Below are positions 43,401 to 55,626 of a stretch of 64,000 nt of DNA, piece after piece. The stretch comes from Pieris napi (taxonomy: Eukaryota; Arthropoda; Insecta; Lepidoptera; Pieridae): NCBI RefSeq assembly GCF_905475465.1, contig NC_062254.1:8624001-8688000 (forward strand), read 5' to 3'. The notes beneath the pieces are model-generated. The model saw only the letters and a program-made list of their open reading frames with translations. It made no database searches and had not been told where the DNA came from. Each line of letters begins with the position of its first letter. Within the stretch, counting starts at the first letter, position 1. A program made the position numbers and the translations under genes.

Positions 43401-46400
43401 GGTCTGGGCATCTGATTTCTGTATCTGTTTCACGATCATTTGTCAATCTAATTGGCCACGTCAGATCACACGCCGTCGTCTTTTTGGGTCTAAGGCAAGC
43501 CGTTTTCCTCGCGATGTTTTCCCGCACCGTTCGAACGAATGTTAAATGCGCACACAGAAAGAAAGTCCATTGGTGCACAACCGATCGAACCTACGACCTC
43601 AGGGATGAGAGTCGCACGCTGAAGCCAATAAGCCAATACTGCTCTTTATAATATTAGTATTGTTACACACTAACTTGTATAATGAATTAACAATTTCAGA
43701 TGACTTACAACGCTACCTGGAAATGATAAAATGCAAAGCGATTGTATCATCAAAGCTATCGTATCCGAACATCGCAGAGGCCCTGAACTCTATGCAGAAG
43801 AAACTACCTGTTATACTAATAGACAATGATGAGCTACCAGAGACAACAATAAGATTCTCAGAGTTCGCCAATGACTTGAATGTTGACGTGGACTGTTTGA
43901 AAGCCGTGAAACGGAGTGCAAAAGATGTAGCCTTAATGCCTTTCTCGAGTGGTACAACAGGTTTTCCGAAAGCCGTTGTTTGCACTCACAAATCTGTTGT
44001 GGACTTGAACAAAGCCATACTAGATCCGAATGTTATTTACGTGGAGGAGGCTACAGGTAATTATTTATTTGGACAATATATAACTCTACTTGTAATTGCA
44101 AGCATAACACAAGTCCTGCCACAGACTAGCTTGGTTTAATTATTAGATAACTGAAGAAGGAATTTGAAAGTATGTTGATTTTTTTTAATGTTAGCTAAAT
44201 TAATAATTTTATTACAATTATAGTAATGTATTAACGATATTCTTACCTTACATAATAATAACAAAAAGTGGATAGATAGAAAACTAAATTAATTCATTTG
44301 CCATAAGAAAAATAAATGTTAAAAAAAAACAGTTTTAATGCTTCAATGACTTTTTGCCTATCCACATTAAAGGCCGATTACAGCTTCATTTATTTTACGG
44401 GTATTAAAATTAATTAAAATCACATTATTAAGTTTAATTTACCATAAGAATAATAAAAGTAAAAAAAAAACAGTTTTAATGCTTCAATGACTTTTTGCCT
44501 ATCCACATTAAAAGGCCGATTACAGCTTCATTTATTTTACGGGTATTAAAATTAATTAAAATCACATTATTAAGTTTAATTTACCATAAGAATAATAAAA
44601 GTAAAAAAAAAACAGTTTTAATGCTTCAATGACTTTTTGCCTATCCACATTAAAAGGCCGATTACAGCTTCATTTATTTTACGGGTATTAAAATTAATTA
44701 AAATCACATTATTAAGTTTAATTTACCATAAGAATAATAAAAGTCGAAAAAATACCATTTTTAATGCTTCAATGATTTTTAGCCTCTCCTTAAAAGGCCG
44801 ATTACAACAAAAAAAGACAAATTAAATTAAGTATCATTTTTTTCTATGATTTTGGTAGCTTAAAACCCTTCTTAACTTAGCCAGAAGGTATGGAAACTTC
44901 TTTTTGTATTTTTAAATTGAAGTCGAATGTTTGGACAAATTCAGCTAAAACTAAACTTCTAACTTTAAAACCTTTTTTGAGTAGCTTTAACTAATTTTAG
45001 GAAGCTGAGATTTTTTTTTATTTGAACAACATTTAAGACAATCATTTCACAGAAAAAAAACTGCAAAATACCTACAACAAAAAAAGACATGAAGTTTTGA
45101 AACCTCGCTGGCAGAAAACATTCAAAAACACAAAAAAATATAACTCGAAAACTACAAAAAAATCGTGGAACATACATGGGGTATTTTAGTATACCCCAGG
45201 TGTGAGAAATAAATTTATTTTTTATTGACGTCACTAGTTGGACCCTGTATAAAATTGTACTGTACGCGTGAATGTCACTGAAATACTCTGAAACGGCTGG
45301 TCTGATTCGAATGATTTTTTTTGTATGCGTTTGGGTGGAGCCCTGGATGGTTTAGAATTACAAATAAGCTCGGCAGATGGCGCTGCAGTCGGTAATGCCA
45401 TACTTAGTTTGATATTCTAATCGCTCGAAATATCATGCAGGACAACGTCTGTCGTTTCCGCTAGTGTCTTATAATACAAAGTTGTAACACTAAAATTACT
45501 TTTTTTTTAAACTGTTTTCAACATGTACCATGTACCACAGAATAATTGTTATCTAGTATTGGAGCATTCAAGTACGATACGATGCGGGGCGGGGATTAAA
45601 TTACGCGTTATTGTTAATATTTTTTTCGACTTACACCACATAATATTAACTAAAGAGTCACTAGGTGGTCACGAAACATTTTACTATACTTGGGTACGTT
45701 GCGGCGAGTTACATGGGGGGGGGGGGGGGGGGTCAATAATCTCCAAAAATTGCGTTACGTAATACTTGAACGCTCTCTAACCCACAACATAGGAACTCCC
45801 TAGTGTGGGGACTAGCGATATATGAATTTTGTCACAACCCTTTTGTCTTAAATAGAGTGTTTATATTATTATATTATTATCCTTTCCTTTATACAATTGT
45901 TACATGTGCCTCGTACGAACCCGAACTATCTGCGTAATTAGCCAATGTTTCGGGTTTTATCTAACAACAGTACAATTTATGAATATAGCATTTTCCACAT
46001 GCCAAAGAGAGTGAGAAGAAATAATCTAAGAAGCGGGAAAACCTTGACTTTATTTAGCAATAGTGACAATTTAGTTTTTCCATTAAAATATTTTGTTTTG
46101 TTTCATTTCAGTTTTCTTTTTTATCTATTAATGTACTTAATTGACTTATGTTTTCTGTTGTGTTATTTTGTTTATCAATGTAGTATTTAAATATATATAA
46201 TATAGTATTAAAATTGTATTATATAAGTGGGCTCCAAAATTGCATTACACTTAAGCTTATTAATTTCAGCGAATTATCAATCAGTGATGCCGGGAGTGTT
46301 GCCATTTTTTCACATATTTGGCTTCAACCTGCTTATGATGAGCTTGATGTGTGTGGGTGTTAAACTGGTAACAATAAGTCAGTTCAAGCCTGAAGTCTTT

Positions 46401-49400
46401 CTGGAGACCCTGGTCCGACATAGGACTCAACATATGTACGCTGTTCCACCTATGAGTAAGTTTTTTTAATGTCTATAAAAAGTCCGACATATTATATTGT
46501 ATTACAGTATTTACTTATATACTAAATATTTGTACATAGTTTTGGTTTTATATCGGGAACAATATGTATTAGTTTTTCAACAAACTCTCAAGCGAAATAA
46601 GAGAATTATCACTGAATAAATTCAAAACTCTAGTTAAATGTAAATTATTCAATAAAGCATTTTATAAATTTGACGACTATTTAAATGATCCTTGGGATTG
46701 ATTTGCTCCAGTACAAACGTAATAGGAGGCAAACGGGCAGGAGGCTCACCTGATGTTAAGTGATACCGCCGCCCATGGACACTCACATTGCCAGAAGGCT
46801 CGCAAATGCGTTGCCGGCCCTTCAAGAATTGGTACGCTCTTTTCTTGAAGGACCCTAAGCCGAATTGGTTCGGAAATACTTCAGTTTCAAATTTTCAAAA
46901 GTTTATTTTTGACATCATTTAATCACGTAATACTACGCAGCCATTTCTTCTTAATTTGAAATTATAATATCTATGGCTTTTAGCGTTGCTAGGCAACCGT
47001 TTTCTTATAGTAATTGTCAGTATTGACCGCGTACTTAATAAATTTATCAAAATCAATATTTAAAATTTTTGTGTGCCACACACGCTTCAATTCAATAATA
47101 ATAAACTCTGTAAAGGAAGTGCTACACAAGATGGATGAATATAAAAAAAACCGCGCAGTCCGTCATGTCAAATGTCAAAATAAACAGTTTAATTATTCAT
47201 ATTACGTCATACCACATCAGTATTGTAATCTATGAACTCATAAGGAGTTTCTAGAGATGAAAGAGTCCCTGGACTCTATGGAAGGGGAGTAGACCTTATA
47301 AAAGGTTTTTTAACTGAACCCCATGTCAGAGTAATAGTTATTACCATTTAAAGATATTATTAATTTTATAAACAACAAAACAACACTTTGTTAATCTTTG
47401 TTTTTAACTGATTTGAAAAAGGATAATTGGATAATATTTGAATTTCGCATGTTTATGTTGGGTATATTCAATAAGTCACATAATGTTGACAGGTATTTGG
47501 AGTAGTATCTTTTTTACATTTGTTGTTTATAACTTAAAACGTGTTTCAGTAATGTTTCTGGCAAAACATCCGGCTGTGACGCCCGCGCATCTCCAATCGC
47601 TCAAAAGTGTCGTGTGTGGAGCGGCCTCTTTAGCCAAAAGCGACGTTGAAGCTCTGCTAAAGAAAAACGTAAGCCTTTTTAGCAAAAAGAAAACTCATCG
47701 AATTGTAAATAAAAACTATTGAACACCCACAAAAATATGATCAAAGTCGGTCCAGCCGTCTTGGAGGAGTTTAATTACAAAGACAGTCACAGAAGATTTA
47801 TATATATTACATAGGTGCCATTAGAAAATCTATTTTAACGTTAATCAAAGTTCTATAAAAATGAATGACGGTAGCCCTTAAAACTTCTAGAAAAGTCTGC
47901 AACTCCAGATCTACCTTCTAAGGTTGACTTAGCTAATTCTTTGTAATTCAAAATCATTTCCAAAGCACTTAAAACATACAAATCTTATCCAGTGTAAAGG
48001 TAGTTCTTAAAACTTCTAGAAAAGTCTGCTACTCCATATCTACCTTCTAAGGTTGTCTTAGCTATTTTTTTTGTAATTCAAAATCATTTCCAAAGCACTT
48101 AAAACATACAAATCTTATCCAGTGTAAAGATAGTTCTTAAAACTTCTAGAAAAGTCTGCTACTCCATATCTACCTTCTAAGGTTGTCTTAGCTATTTTTT
48201 TTTGTAATTCAAAATCATTTCCAAAGCTCTTAAAACATACAAACCTTATCCAGTTTAAAGGTAGTTCTTAAAACTTCTAGAAAAGTCTGCTACTCCATAT
48301 CTACCTTCTAAGGTTGTCTTAGCTATTTTTTTTGTAATTCAAAATCATTTCCAAAGCACTTAAAACATACAAATCTTATCCAGTGTAAAGGTAGTTCTTA
48401 AAACTTCTAGAAAAGTCTGCTACTCCATATCTACCTTCTAAGGTTGTCTTAGCTATTTTTTTTGTAATTCAAAATCATTTCCAAAGCACTTAAAACATAC
48501 AAATCTTATCCAGTGTAAAGGTAGTTCTTAAAACTTCTAGAAAAGTCTGCTACTCCATATCTACCTTCTAAGGTTGTCTTAGCTATTTTTTTTGTAATTC
48601 AAAATCATTTCCAAAGCACTTAAAACATACAAATCTTATCCAGTGTAAAGGTAGTTCTTAAAACTTCTAGAAAAGTCTGCTACTCCATATCTACTTCTTG
48701 CCAATGGACCACTTGTGTTCCTTGCAAGTCCCCCTCCAAGGCGTCTTCCCTGAGATATTTGGGTCGCCTTAAAGGTGTCAGGGGTACCCAGATATACTTG
48801 CACTCCAATCCTTTCCCCTTTCTTTTTAGTCAGTCCAGTTGAGTCTATTGTCTTTAAAGTTACAGTAAATTGCAAAATTCCCCTAAGAAGTATTTGGAAT
48901 TCGACATATTCGCTCCTCCCCATATACCGTATGCATTCGCTAAAATCAGGGAATTTCTTCAACAGAGGAACATCAGATTCCGTCAAGGCTACGGTCTGAC
49001 TGAGACCAACGGTGGCTTAGTAATTGGACGCAATGATGACACAAATTATGCCTCTGTTGGACATCCAGTTGGGAGTTGCCAGATTAAAATTTCTGATCTC
49101 AAAACCCAGGAGGCGCTTGGGCCAGGACAGGTGAGAAATAAAAATGTTCTGCATATAATACTATATCTGTAAAATATGGTAAAATTGTCTTCAAAATTAA
49201 AAAAAAAATGGAAGGGAGGCCGCTAGTGTTACTTATCGTACTAATCACGCTAAATTGTATAAAATTAATCCAACCATAGATTATCTTGAACAGGAAATAA
49301 ATAACATACATTTCGTGTAACAATTTTAAAAAACAGATGCTTATACATATTTAATAATAATATAACTGTTTACACCTGGCAACCCCGTCGTTGCGGCTGA

Positions 49401-52356
49401 CTGAGAGCGAGCAACAATTTTTTTTCAATTCAATCAAAATCATTTCCTTTAATATGACGTCAATTTTATTAAAAAAATATATTGAATATTTAATTTTATT
49501 AATTACAAGTAATTGCGGATATTTTTTTAAAATGCATTGGATAATCTCTCAACATTCATTTATAATTAATCTCCGGTAAATGTTCCGGAGCATTCATTAT
49601 AAATATTATCTCCAGGAAGGTGAGATTTTGGTCCGTGGCCCGGTGCTCATGAGCGGGTACTATGAGAACGAAGAAGCTAATAAGGAAGTGTTTACATCAG
49701 ATGGCTGGTTAAAAACCGGTGATGTCGGCAAATACGACGAGAATAAGTATTTGTATATCACTGATCGGTTAAAAGAACTTATTAAGGTAAGATTAATTTA
49801 AATATCGAACATTTTTTTTCTTTATGGTAGGGGAGCCCACGATGCTAAATGGGGATTTACTCGAGCGTCGTAGAGACCTATTGGGATGCAAAGCTTAGAT
49901 AATAAGAAGAAAATTTTTTTATATGATATATACCTTTTCATCGGTGGGGGAAGCGGCTATAGATTGTTAAATATGTCAAAAAAAACTGTTGCATGGACAT
50001 CCTCGAGCGCGTCAGTTATTGATAGCATCAATGCCCTATGTATTTTTAATAATTTACGTATGTTAATCTGATCGTTTGCATGATGCGGGTGGTTGTATTT
50101 AAGGGTTGAAAATGAAAAAAAAATAAAAATTATCGAGCGCGTCAGATTTTCTAAGGGAGTGTTAAGTGCACCAAAAAAAAGCTCTCATTCACTAATCTGA
50201 CGATTTCGATGGGACGCAAACCCACGGCCATTTTCATAATTTGCAAAAAAAAATCGCAATTTTGAAATACTCAAGCGCGTCAGATTAAGATATATGTGGT
50301 TCATCTTTATGTTCTAAACGTACTGTCTCATAATCTGACGATTATCTAGAGGGATTCGCCTGATCTGACAAAAAAAATTTAGAAAAACGGTTCACCTAAA
50401 GGGCCATCCCTGCAAGTTCCCGCTAATTCCATTCCTGGGCGCTTAAAATTGATATTTTGAGCTCGCTGAGTTCAAAGAAATAACATTTCTATGCATTTGA
50501 GCTCTCCCAGCTCGAAAGTCTGATAGAAGTTTCATAGAACACTATTTTTGGAATTTTCAAACCGCAATAACTTTTGAATGGATCAAGCAATTTTCACGCG
50601 GTTGGCGGCATTCGACGCAGTTTTATCATCCTCATAAGTAATTTTGCAATTTAATTGATCGAACCACAAATTTCGAAGTAATCCCGAAAAAACACTTTTT
50701 CGGGTTTCTTTCGTTCACGATATCTCTCGAACGAATCAACCGCTTTTGACCAGCTTGGTGGCGATCGACGTGGTTTTTCAAGCTCAAAGGCGGATTAGTT
50801 TTTGAAGTTGATCGATAAAGAAACCACTTTAAAAAAAAATATTTCTAATTTTTTTAAGATTTTTCAAAATTTCTCAAAATATATCGATCCGAATCGGTTC
50901 AAATTCACAGGAAATGTAATTTTGAGGGAAATATTTAGAACGCCGTTTAGTAGATTCCGATCGGTTTAAGGAAATGTAGGCATCACGCAGCTGCACGCAT
51001 TTAACTTTATCGACGAATTTTTGTTATTTCGGCTTGCGGAAATCGTCAGATTATATATTTTTCATTATTCTTGAATTATTTCCTTCAAAATAAAAAAAAA
51101 ATTAGCTACGCTCGAGAATGTCGACATGACGTTTTTTTTTACAACTTTGTTGCCCTCCCCTTTTTTTACGTCACTCTCAAATTGTCAGATTAGTGGAATA
51201 TACACTTTTTAGGATGTAATTAACTCACCCTACCTTAATCTGACGCGCTCGGGAATTTCTGATGGTCAATTTTTTTTTACTAATCTGATCCTGTCTCCTT
51301 CACGTGCGGCCTTATATATGGGCCTCATATTTTGTGGAGGTACTTAACCGGGTACAAGGTATCCCCCTATATATTAATCTGCCGCGCTTTAGCAAATCCC
51401 GAAATCCCCTCTTTGTTACGATACGAAGTTTTGTTTCTATAATTCACATAAATCAATCGAGAGCTCGTTTTATAATATATAATTCTGAATTGAATGTAAA
51501 TCGGAAATCAAGTCGAATTGGGGTTATTTCCGAATTTACGATTGGGTTCTTTATTCGAACGAAAAGTTCTATTCTGTCCAACCTGTATATTATTAGATCA
51601 TCTAGTTTTTTTATAAGTTGCTTTTTATTTTTTTATTAGTTTATTTCGACCGCTGTACTATTTGGAGCTTTTAGTACTTAGTACTCGTAGTTTTATTAAA
51701 TGAAACGTTTTATACGTATATTATGTATATGCTTTTATATATTAAACTAAGATATTTTTATACTGAATTATCTTTTAATGGTAATTTGATTTGAATAATT
51801 ATTTTTCAAGTTGATTTTTTTTTCTGCCGCCCGTTGCCTAGTAAATGTAACCTGTATTTATATGTATGTATAAATATATCAAAGAAATTAAATTGAATAA
51901 TTGATGTATGGTGGAGAATAAAAAAAAATGTTTTTTTTTCATTTTTCATCATTCATTAAGATTCATTAAGGTAATATTATCTTCTTTAAATCCCTTGCTC
52001 TGCTAATTTAAGTAATAATTAACTCTTAATAAGTTTTAATATATTATTAAAAGAAAATATTTCAGGTGAAAGGATTTCAAGTAGCGCCAGCAGAGTTGGA
52101 GACCATTGTCCGTACTCACCCTAAAGTCCTGGACTGCGCTATCGTAGGTATTAAGGACCCCATAAGTGGTGAGGCGCCAAAGGCCTTCGTAGTGCCACAA
52201 GCCAAACAAACCATTGACTCGAAGGAATTATTAGAATACGTGAACACACAAGTAGTGGCGTTTAAAAAAATTAAAGAGGTTCAATTTGTGACTGAGATAC
52301 CTAAAAACCCCGCTGGTAAGGTTTTAAGACGCGTTATCAAGGAAAAGTATTGTTAA
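40410..52356 (+). CDS. Acyl-CoA ligase, 4CL/luciferase-like, copy B
   Basis: Exons 40410-40601, 42238-42448, 43700-44056, 46270-46455, 47550-47668, 48966-49130, 49616-49786 and 52066-52356 join into 563 aa with the same lengths and phases as copy A. All motifs are kept: SSGTTGFPK, PGVLPFFHIFG, QGYGLTET, GWLKTGD, DRLKELIKVKGFQVAPAELE and NPAGK; the end is again EKYC. The predicted protein differs from copy A at scattered positions, such as Glu for Val at the start of exon 2, NYASVGHPVG for NYDAVGHVFG in exon 6, and Ala for Pro in exon 8. Exon 6 of copy B keeps the Pro usual in that family loop, so copy B looks the less altered. Introns 3, 5 and 7 hold tandem arrays and a 1.6-kb element. AATAAA lies at 52539. 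Substrate unknown. Confidence 0.9.
40688..40875 (-). repeat. GAATGTCACAT-family repeat, inverted, intron 1 of copy B
   Basis: Inverted relative to 594-813 and to the copy in copy C. About 400 bp of intron seen in copies A and C on its right side is missing here. Confidence 0.65.
43400..43651 (-). mobile_element. SINE family 2, intron 2 of copy B
   Basis: Nearly full: minus-strand head AAGAGCAGTATTGGCTTATT, CGTGCGACTCTCATCCCTGA, B-box-like GGTTCGATCGG, then GTGCACCAATGGACTTTCTT, and a body ending near CAGACCTATTACCCC. It lies 48 bp before exon 3. The plus-strand ORF over it is not a gene. Confidence 0.8.
44283..44805. repeat. Tandem repeat, about 142-bp unit, intron 3 of copy B
   Basis: About 3.5 units; the word AGTTTTAATGCTTCAATGAC recurs at 44331, 44472 and 44614, and a diverged unit follows near 44755. 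Inside each unit is ATTAAAAGGCCGATTACAGC. Copy A has only the flank and no array. Confidence 0.9.
44806..45558. other. Intron 3 of copy B, unassigned and repeat debris
   Basis: AT-rich to 45210. Then comes a repeat fragment (CGAAACGGCTGGTCTGATTC-like words, GTTTGGGTGGAGCCCTGGAT, CAGATGGCGCTGCA) at about 45230-45440. From 45525 it aligns with copy A near 31965. Confidence 0.4.
45559..45777. mobile_element. MITE with 18-G run, intron 3 of copy B
   Basis: Family of 6224-6496, flanked by TA at 45557-45558 and 45778-45779. It has 18 consecutive G at 45715-45732. Copy A has the empty site near 31995 (ATCTAGTGACCCACAAC), so the element arrived after, or was lost from one copy since, the duplication. 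Confidence 0.9.
46530..46890 (+). mobile_element. Two non-LTR retrotransposon tails, intron 4 of copy B
   Basis: First part (46530-46705) matches the copy A and C intron 4 tail (SEIRELSLNKFKTLVKCKL). At 46722-46890 follows a different tail: GGCAGGAGGCTCACCTGATG, GTGATACCGCCGCCCATGG, GCGTTGCCGGCCCTTCAAGA, CGAATTGGTTCGGAAATAC. The second appears to have inserted into or replaced the end of the first. Confidence 0.7.
47861..48694. repeat. Tandem repeat, 130-bp unit, intron 5 of copy B
   Basis: AAACTTCTAGAAAAGTCTGC recurs at 47881, 48010, 48140, 48271, 48401, 48531 and 48661, a steady step of 129-131 bp. Units from 48140 on are almost identical; the first differs more. The last is partial. Copy A intron 5 holds a single diverged unit. 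Confidence 0.97.
49825..51412. mobile_element. 1.6-kb element of unknown type, intron 7 of copy B
   Basis: Near-identical to 59889-61512. It starts TGGTAGGGGAGCCCACGATG after TA; the matching right end seen in the other copy (TGGGCTCCCCTACCA) is missing here. The inside repeats CGAGCGCGTCAGATT and its complement many times and has no long ORF. Described further under findings. Confidence 0.85.
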
Positions 52357-52872
52357 TATAAGTATTCAACAAAGTGTACTATGGAGAGTGTTCTGAAGGG
52401 TTTGGGTTGATCCGTCCTATTCATCACCTCTTCATCACCATACGAGCCGTATTTTATTTATTAACACGTATCGCTCTTCGAACTCTTCCAGGCAACTCTT
52501 GTAAGGAAACATAAATACTAAGGGTATTTTGCATGACTAATAAAAAAATACAGATAAAATTTAGGCTTATTATACACAAAAAAACCTATTCTAAGAATCA
52601 CAATGCAACAAAAAATAAAATAATAGATTTACAATTAAAAAAAATATAATCACTATTAAACAGGAAAGGATATGGTTAAGAGGTGTTTAAATAAAGTAAA
52701 AATTATTATATATTATAGTACGTTATAATACATGTTTAATTCAATTGTTATTCACATTTTTTAAAAGTATTTCGATTAATAAATCATGTAAATAAACTGT
52801 TAAATATAATACAATAATAATACACTGTATAGGTGATATAATTTTGATATCTTTTTTGTTTGTGATTGGTGA

Positions 52873-53017
52873 TAATTAGATAATGATTGTATTTCCTCGC
52901 TGAATTGCGATACTTATTCGTTGAGCAAGGAAAGCACCAGCTCTGGGCTCACCGGTACTACAAGGCGCCAAATTAAATCTTTAAATATCGCTTGAACCCC
53001 ACGCCCCAAGAGGGAAC
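52873..53017. repeat. 145-bp insertion behind copy B
   Basis: Absent from the matching place behind copy A (near 39048). It contains ATTTCCTCGCTGAATTGCG and GAGCAAGGAAAGCACCAGCT, shared with 31195-31245 and 22200-22260. Likely a small SINE or MITE; no structure could be fixed. Confidence 0.55.
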
Positions 53018-53440
53018 GAAATCAAAGTTGGAGGAAAGACTCTTATATATGTGCCGTTTATTATTAAAATGTTCCGTTGGCTTATTATTGTTTTTGTTAT
53101 TGAAAATCGTATTTATAAATCCCAAAATCGGAGTTTTTAAAGTTTCAATTTCTTCACCTGCGGAGAATTTTATGTCATAGACAAAATTGTTACAAGAATT
53201 CTAAAACTTATAATATAATCCCTAGTCTAAGATAAACTAAGTATGGGTGCTTTAATTAAGAATTTGTATGTTTTTATTTATGTAAAGGAAAATATATTCG
53301 TGACTATTCATTTGTTTTTTTCTTACGTCCTTATTTTCAGGAAATATATAGAATTTACACGAAGAAATCTTTATTTTTATAACATAGAGCACGATTAAAA
53401 CTAGTAAATTAAATATAGATATGATAGACTCAGCTCAGTC

Positions 53441-53930
53441 GAGTGCTAGAGGAGAGTAAGCCTATGCCTCTGTGAAAAAAAAAATGCATATGACTTGAAC
53501 ATTTACCCTCAAAAAGGGGGTTCGGCTGATCTATATTGTTGTATTTTTGTTGCCAGATAGAGATTTTAGCATTAGCCAATCAGAGCCCGTCTAATCAATG
53601 GAATGCGCTGATTGGCCCATGTCCTTTTCTTTCGATATGATCACCAGGCTTATTACCGATCCAAATAACAACACTGGTTATGAAGGCGCTCTTCGAGAGT
53701 AGTTTATCTATTGTATAAATGTGGGAATCTCTGGTGTACTTACCCATAGACCGGGAGTTAGTGAAACAAAATGTTGGGTCATTTGTACCAGTATGGCGGT
53801 TCTTCAGGGGTATTATTACTTAAGATAATGATGGTCATAGCGCTGGTACCGGCGGCCCAATCACGTGGGCATTAGTCGAACTAATGAGTTCCTAAAGGTC
53901 AAAAAACAGAAGCACTCCAACCCAAGTTAT
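53441..53930. other. Unassigned spacer behind copy B
   Basis: Interrupts the sequence shared with copy A (which continues at 39490 directly into the reverse transcriptase). It contains a CCAATCAGAG/GATTGGCC inverted pair near 53577-53617. No protein recognised. Confidence 0.35.
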
Positions 53931-53934
53931 AATA

Positions 53935-54176
53935 TATCAGTGGCGCTACAACCTTTTTAGGTATTGGCCACAGATTTCTGTATCTATTGCGTGATCATAT
54001 GTCTTATATGCAAGTAGGTGATTCGCCTCCTGTGCCTGATACATCGTCGACTTTTTGGGTTTAAGCCGGTTTCGTCACAATGTTTACCTTCACGAGTGAT
54101 ATTTAAATGCCCTTAGAAAGAAACTCCATTGGTGCACAGGCAGGGTCGAACCTACGACCTAAGGGATGAGAGACTG
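53935..54176 (-). mobile_element. SINE family 2, truncated head
   Basis: Minus-strand body from GGTTGTAGCGCCACTGATAT (tail side, 53935) to CATCCCTTAGGTCGTAGGTT (near 54165). The first part of the tRNA-like head is missing where the reverse transcriptase begins. Confidence 0.75.
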
Positions 54177-54179
54177 TAC

Positions 54180-55626
54180 TGGGAGTTTTCTGTGATTTGT
54201 CCAAGGCGTTTGATTGTGTTGATCATGAGACTCTGCTTTGCAAACTTGACCACTATGGTATACAAAATGTAGCTCTTAGTTTAATAACCTCTTACCTAAG
54301 TTGTCGACCTAAAGTTGATATAAATGGAATTAAATCTTCGGGATCACATATTAAAATGGGAGTCCCGCAAGGATCAATTTTGGGACGATTTTTATTACTT
54401 ATATATACTAACAATTTGCCTTCTTATGCAAAGCCATTATGTGATATTGTATTGTTTGCTGATGACACGACCTTGATTCTTAAAGTAAATATATATCAGA
54501 CAAATTTTGACGTTGTGAACAATGCATTTTCTAAAATATTGTCCCAGTTTTCTGCAAATAATTTACAATTAAATGCCACAAAAACAAAATGCATAAGATT
54601 TACTTTACCTAATGTTAAAACTACAACTATAGAGCTTAAACTGAACAATGAAAAATTTAATTTAGTTGATTCTACGGTATTGCTGGGCATTACAATAGAC
54701 TAAAAACTTCAATGGAGTCACCATATCACTTAACTTTCTGACAAGCTTAGTTCTGCGTATACGCTATTCGAAAAATTAGGCAACTCACAGACAAGGAAAC
54801 TGCCAGAATAGTATATTTTAGTTACTTTCACAGCGTTATGTCGTATGGAATTCTTTTATGGGGAAAAGCAGCAGATATACAATCTATTTCTATCTTGCAA
54901 AAACGTGCTATTAGGTCAATTTATTGCTTTAAAACCAGGCACTTCACTTAAAAATTTGTTCAAGGAAATCGATATTTTGACGGTACCTTCCCAATATATC
55001 TACAACTGTATCGTTTTAGTACGTAGTAATATTAGTTCTCTTTTAAAGAACAGTGACATTCACAATAGGAATACAAGAAATAAGAGAAAACTTTTCCAGC
55101 CATCTTACAGGTTGCAGAAAATAAATACTTCATTTATGGACCTAAGTATACGCTGCTATAACAATATGATTCCTAGTGAAATAATGGAATTGCCTTAAAA
55201 AAGATTCAAAACACACATTAAAAAAACATTAATGTGTAAAGGTTACTACTCAGTTAAAGACTACCTAGAAGACAAAAACGCTTGGCAATAGTTCTAATTA
55301 TATTCTTATAATTTGTTTTGTTATCTTTGAAGTGTTGTGAATATGTGTGTAATGGTGAATGTGGTAAATCACAGAACAGATTTTTTTTTACTTATGTAAC
55401 TTTAATGACGTTGTGGTTTATGACATCTTCCTTTGAATAATTGTAATGTAGAGGGGGGGTAAAACTTGCTGAGTTTCTTGCCCGTTCTTCTCAGAACAAG
55501 GCCTCCTGTTAGTTTTGCGAACGGATGGCGTAGTCTTGCTCTTTCGCGAATTTTGTAAACGTTTTTGACATTCATAAGCATGCCCTAAGACGCATCTAAA
55601 TTGAATAAACGTATTTTGATTTGATT
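54180..55626 (+). pseudogene. Non-LTR retrotransposon (Jockey/CR1-like), 5'-truncated
   Basis: Starts inside the reverse transcriptase (SKAFDCVDHETLLCKLDHYG), continues through VPQGSILGRFLLLIYTNN and the catalytic FADD at 54455-54466, to the thumb region (LLGITID) with a stop at 54703. Later pieces in shifted frames (KLSSAYTLFEKLG, then 54845-55198 ending RCYNNMIPSEIMELP) give the C-terminal part. The 3' end is AATAAACGTATTTTGATTTG. 5' truncation is normal for such elements; stops show it is dead. It lies directly before the copy C flank. Confidence 0.88.

Noticed and set aside
43298..43651. 117-codon plus-strand ORF in copy B intron 2
   Set aside because: It runs through a SINE in reverse and has no counterpart in copies A and C.
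47861..48694. Regular repeats resembling a CRISPR array
   Set aside because: Whole 130-bp units repeat without unique spacers, in an intron of a eukaryotic gene; this is a minisatellite.
48870..48965. Longer exon 6 starting upstream (FAPPHIPYAFAKIREFLQQ)
   Set aside because: The same frame has a stop in copy A just before CAACAG, and phase 0 from exon 5 fits only the acceptor before AGG.
51304..51639. ORF with VLNRVQGIPLYINLPRFSKS, also at 61419-61601
   Set aside because: The match between the two places is explained by the near-identical 1.6-kb elements; the ORF runs past the element end in one copy and has no recognisable domain.
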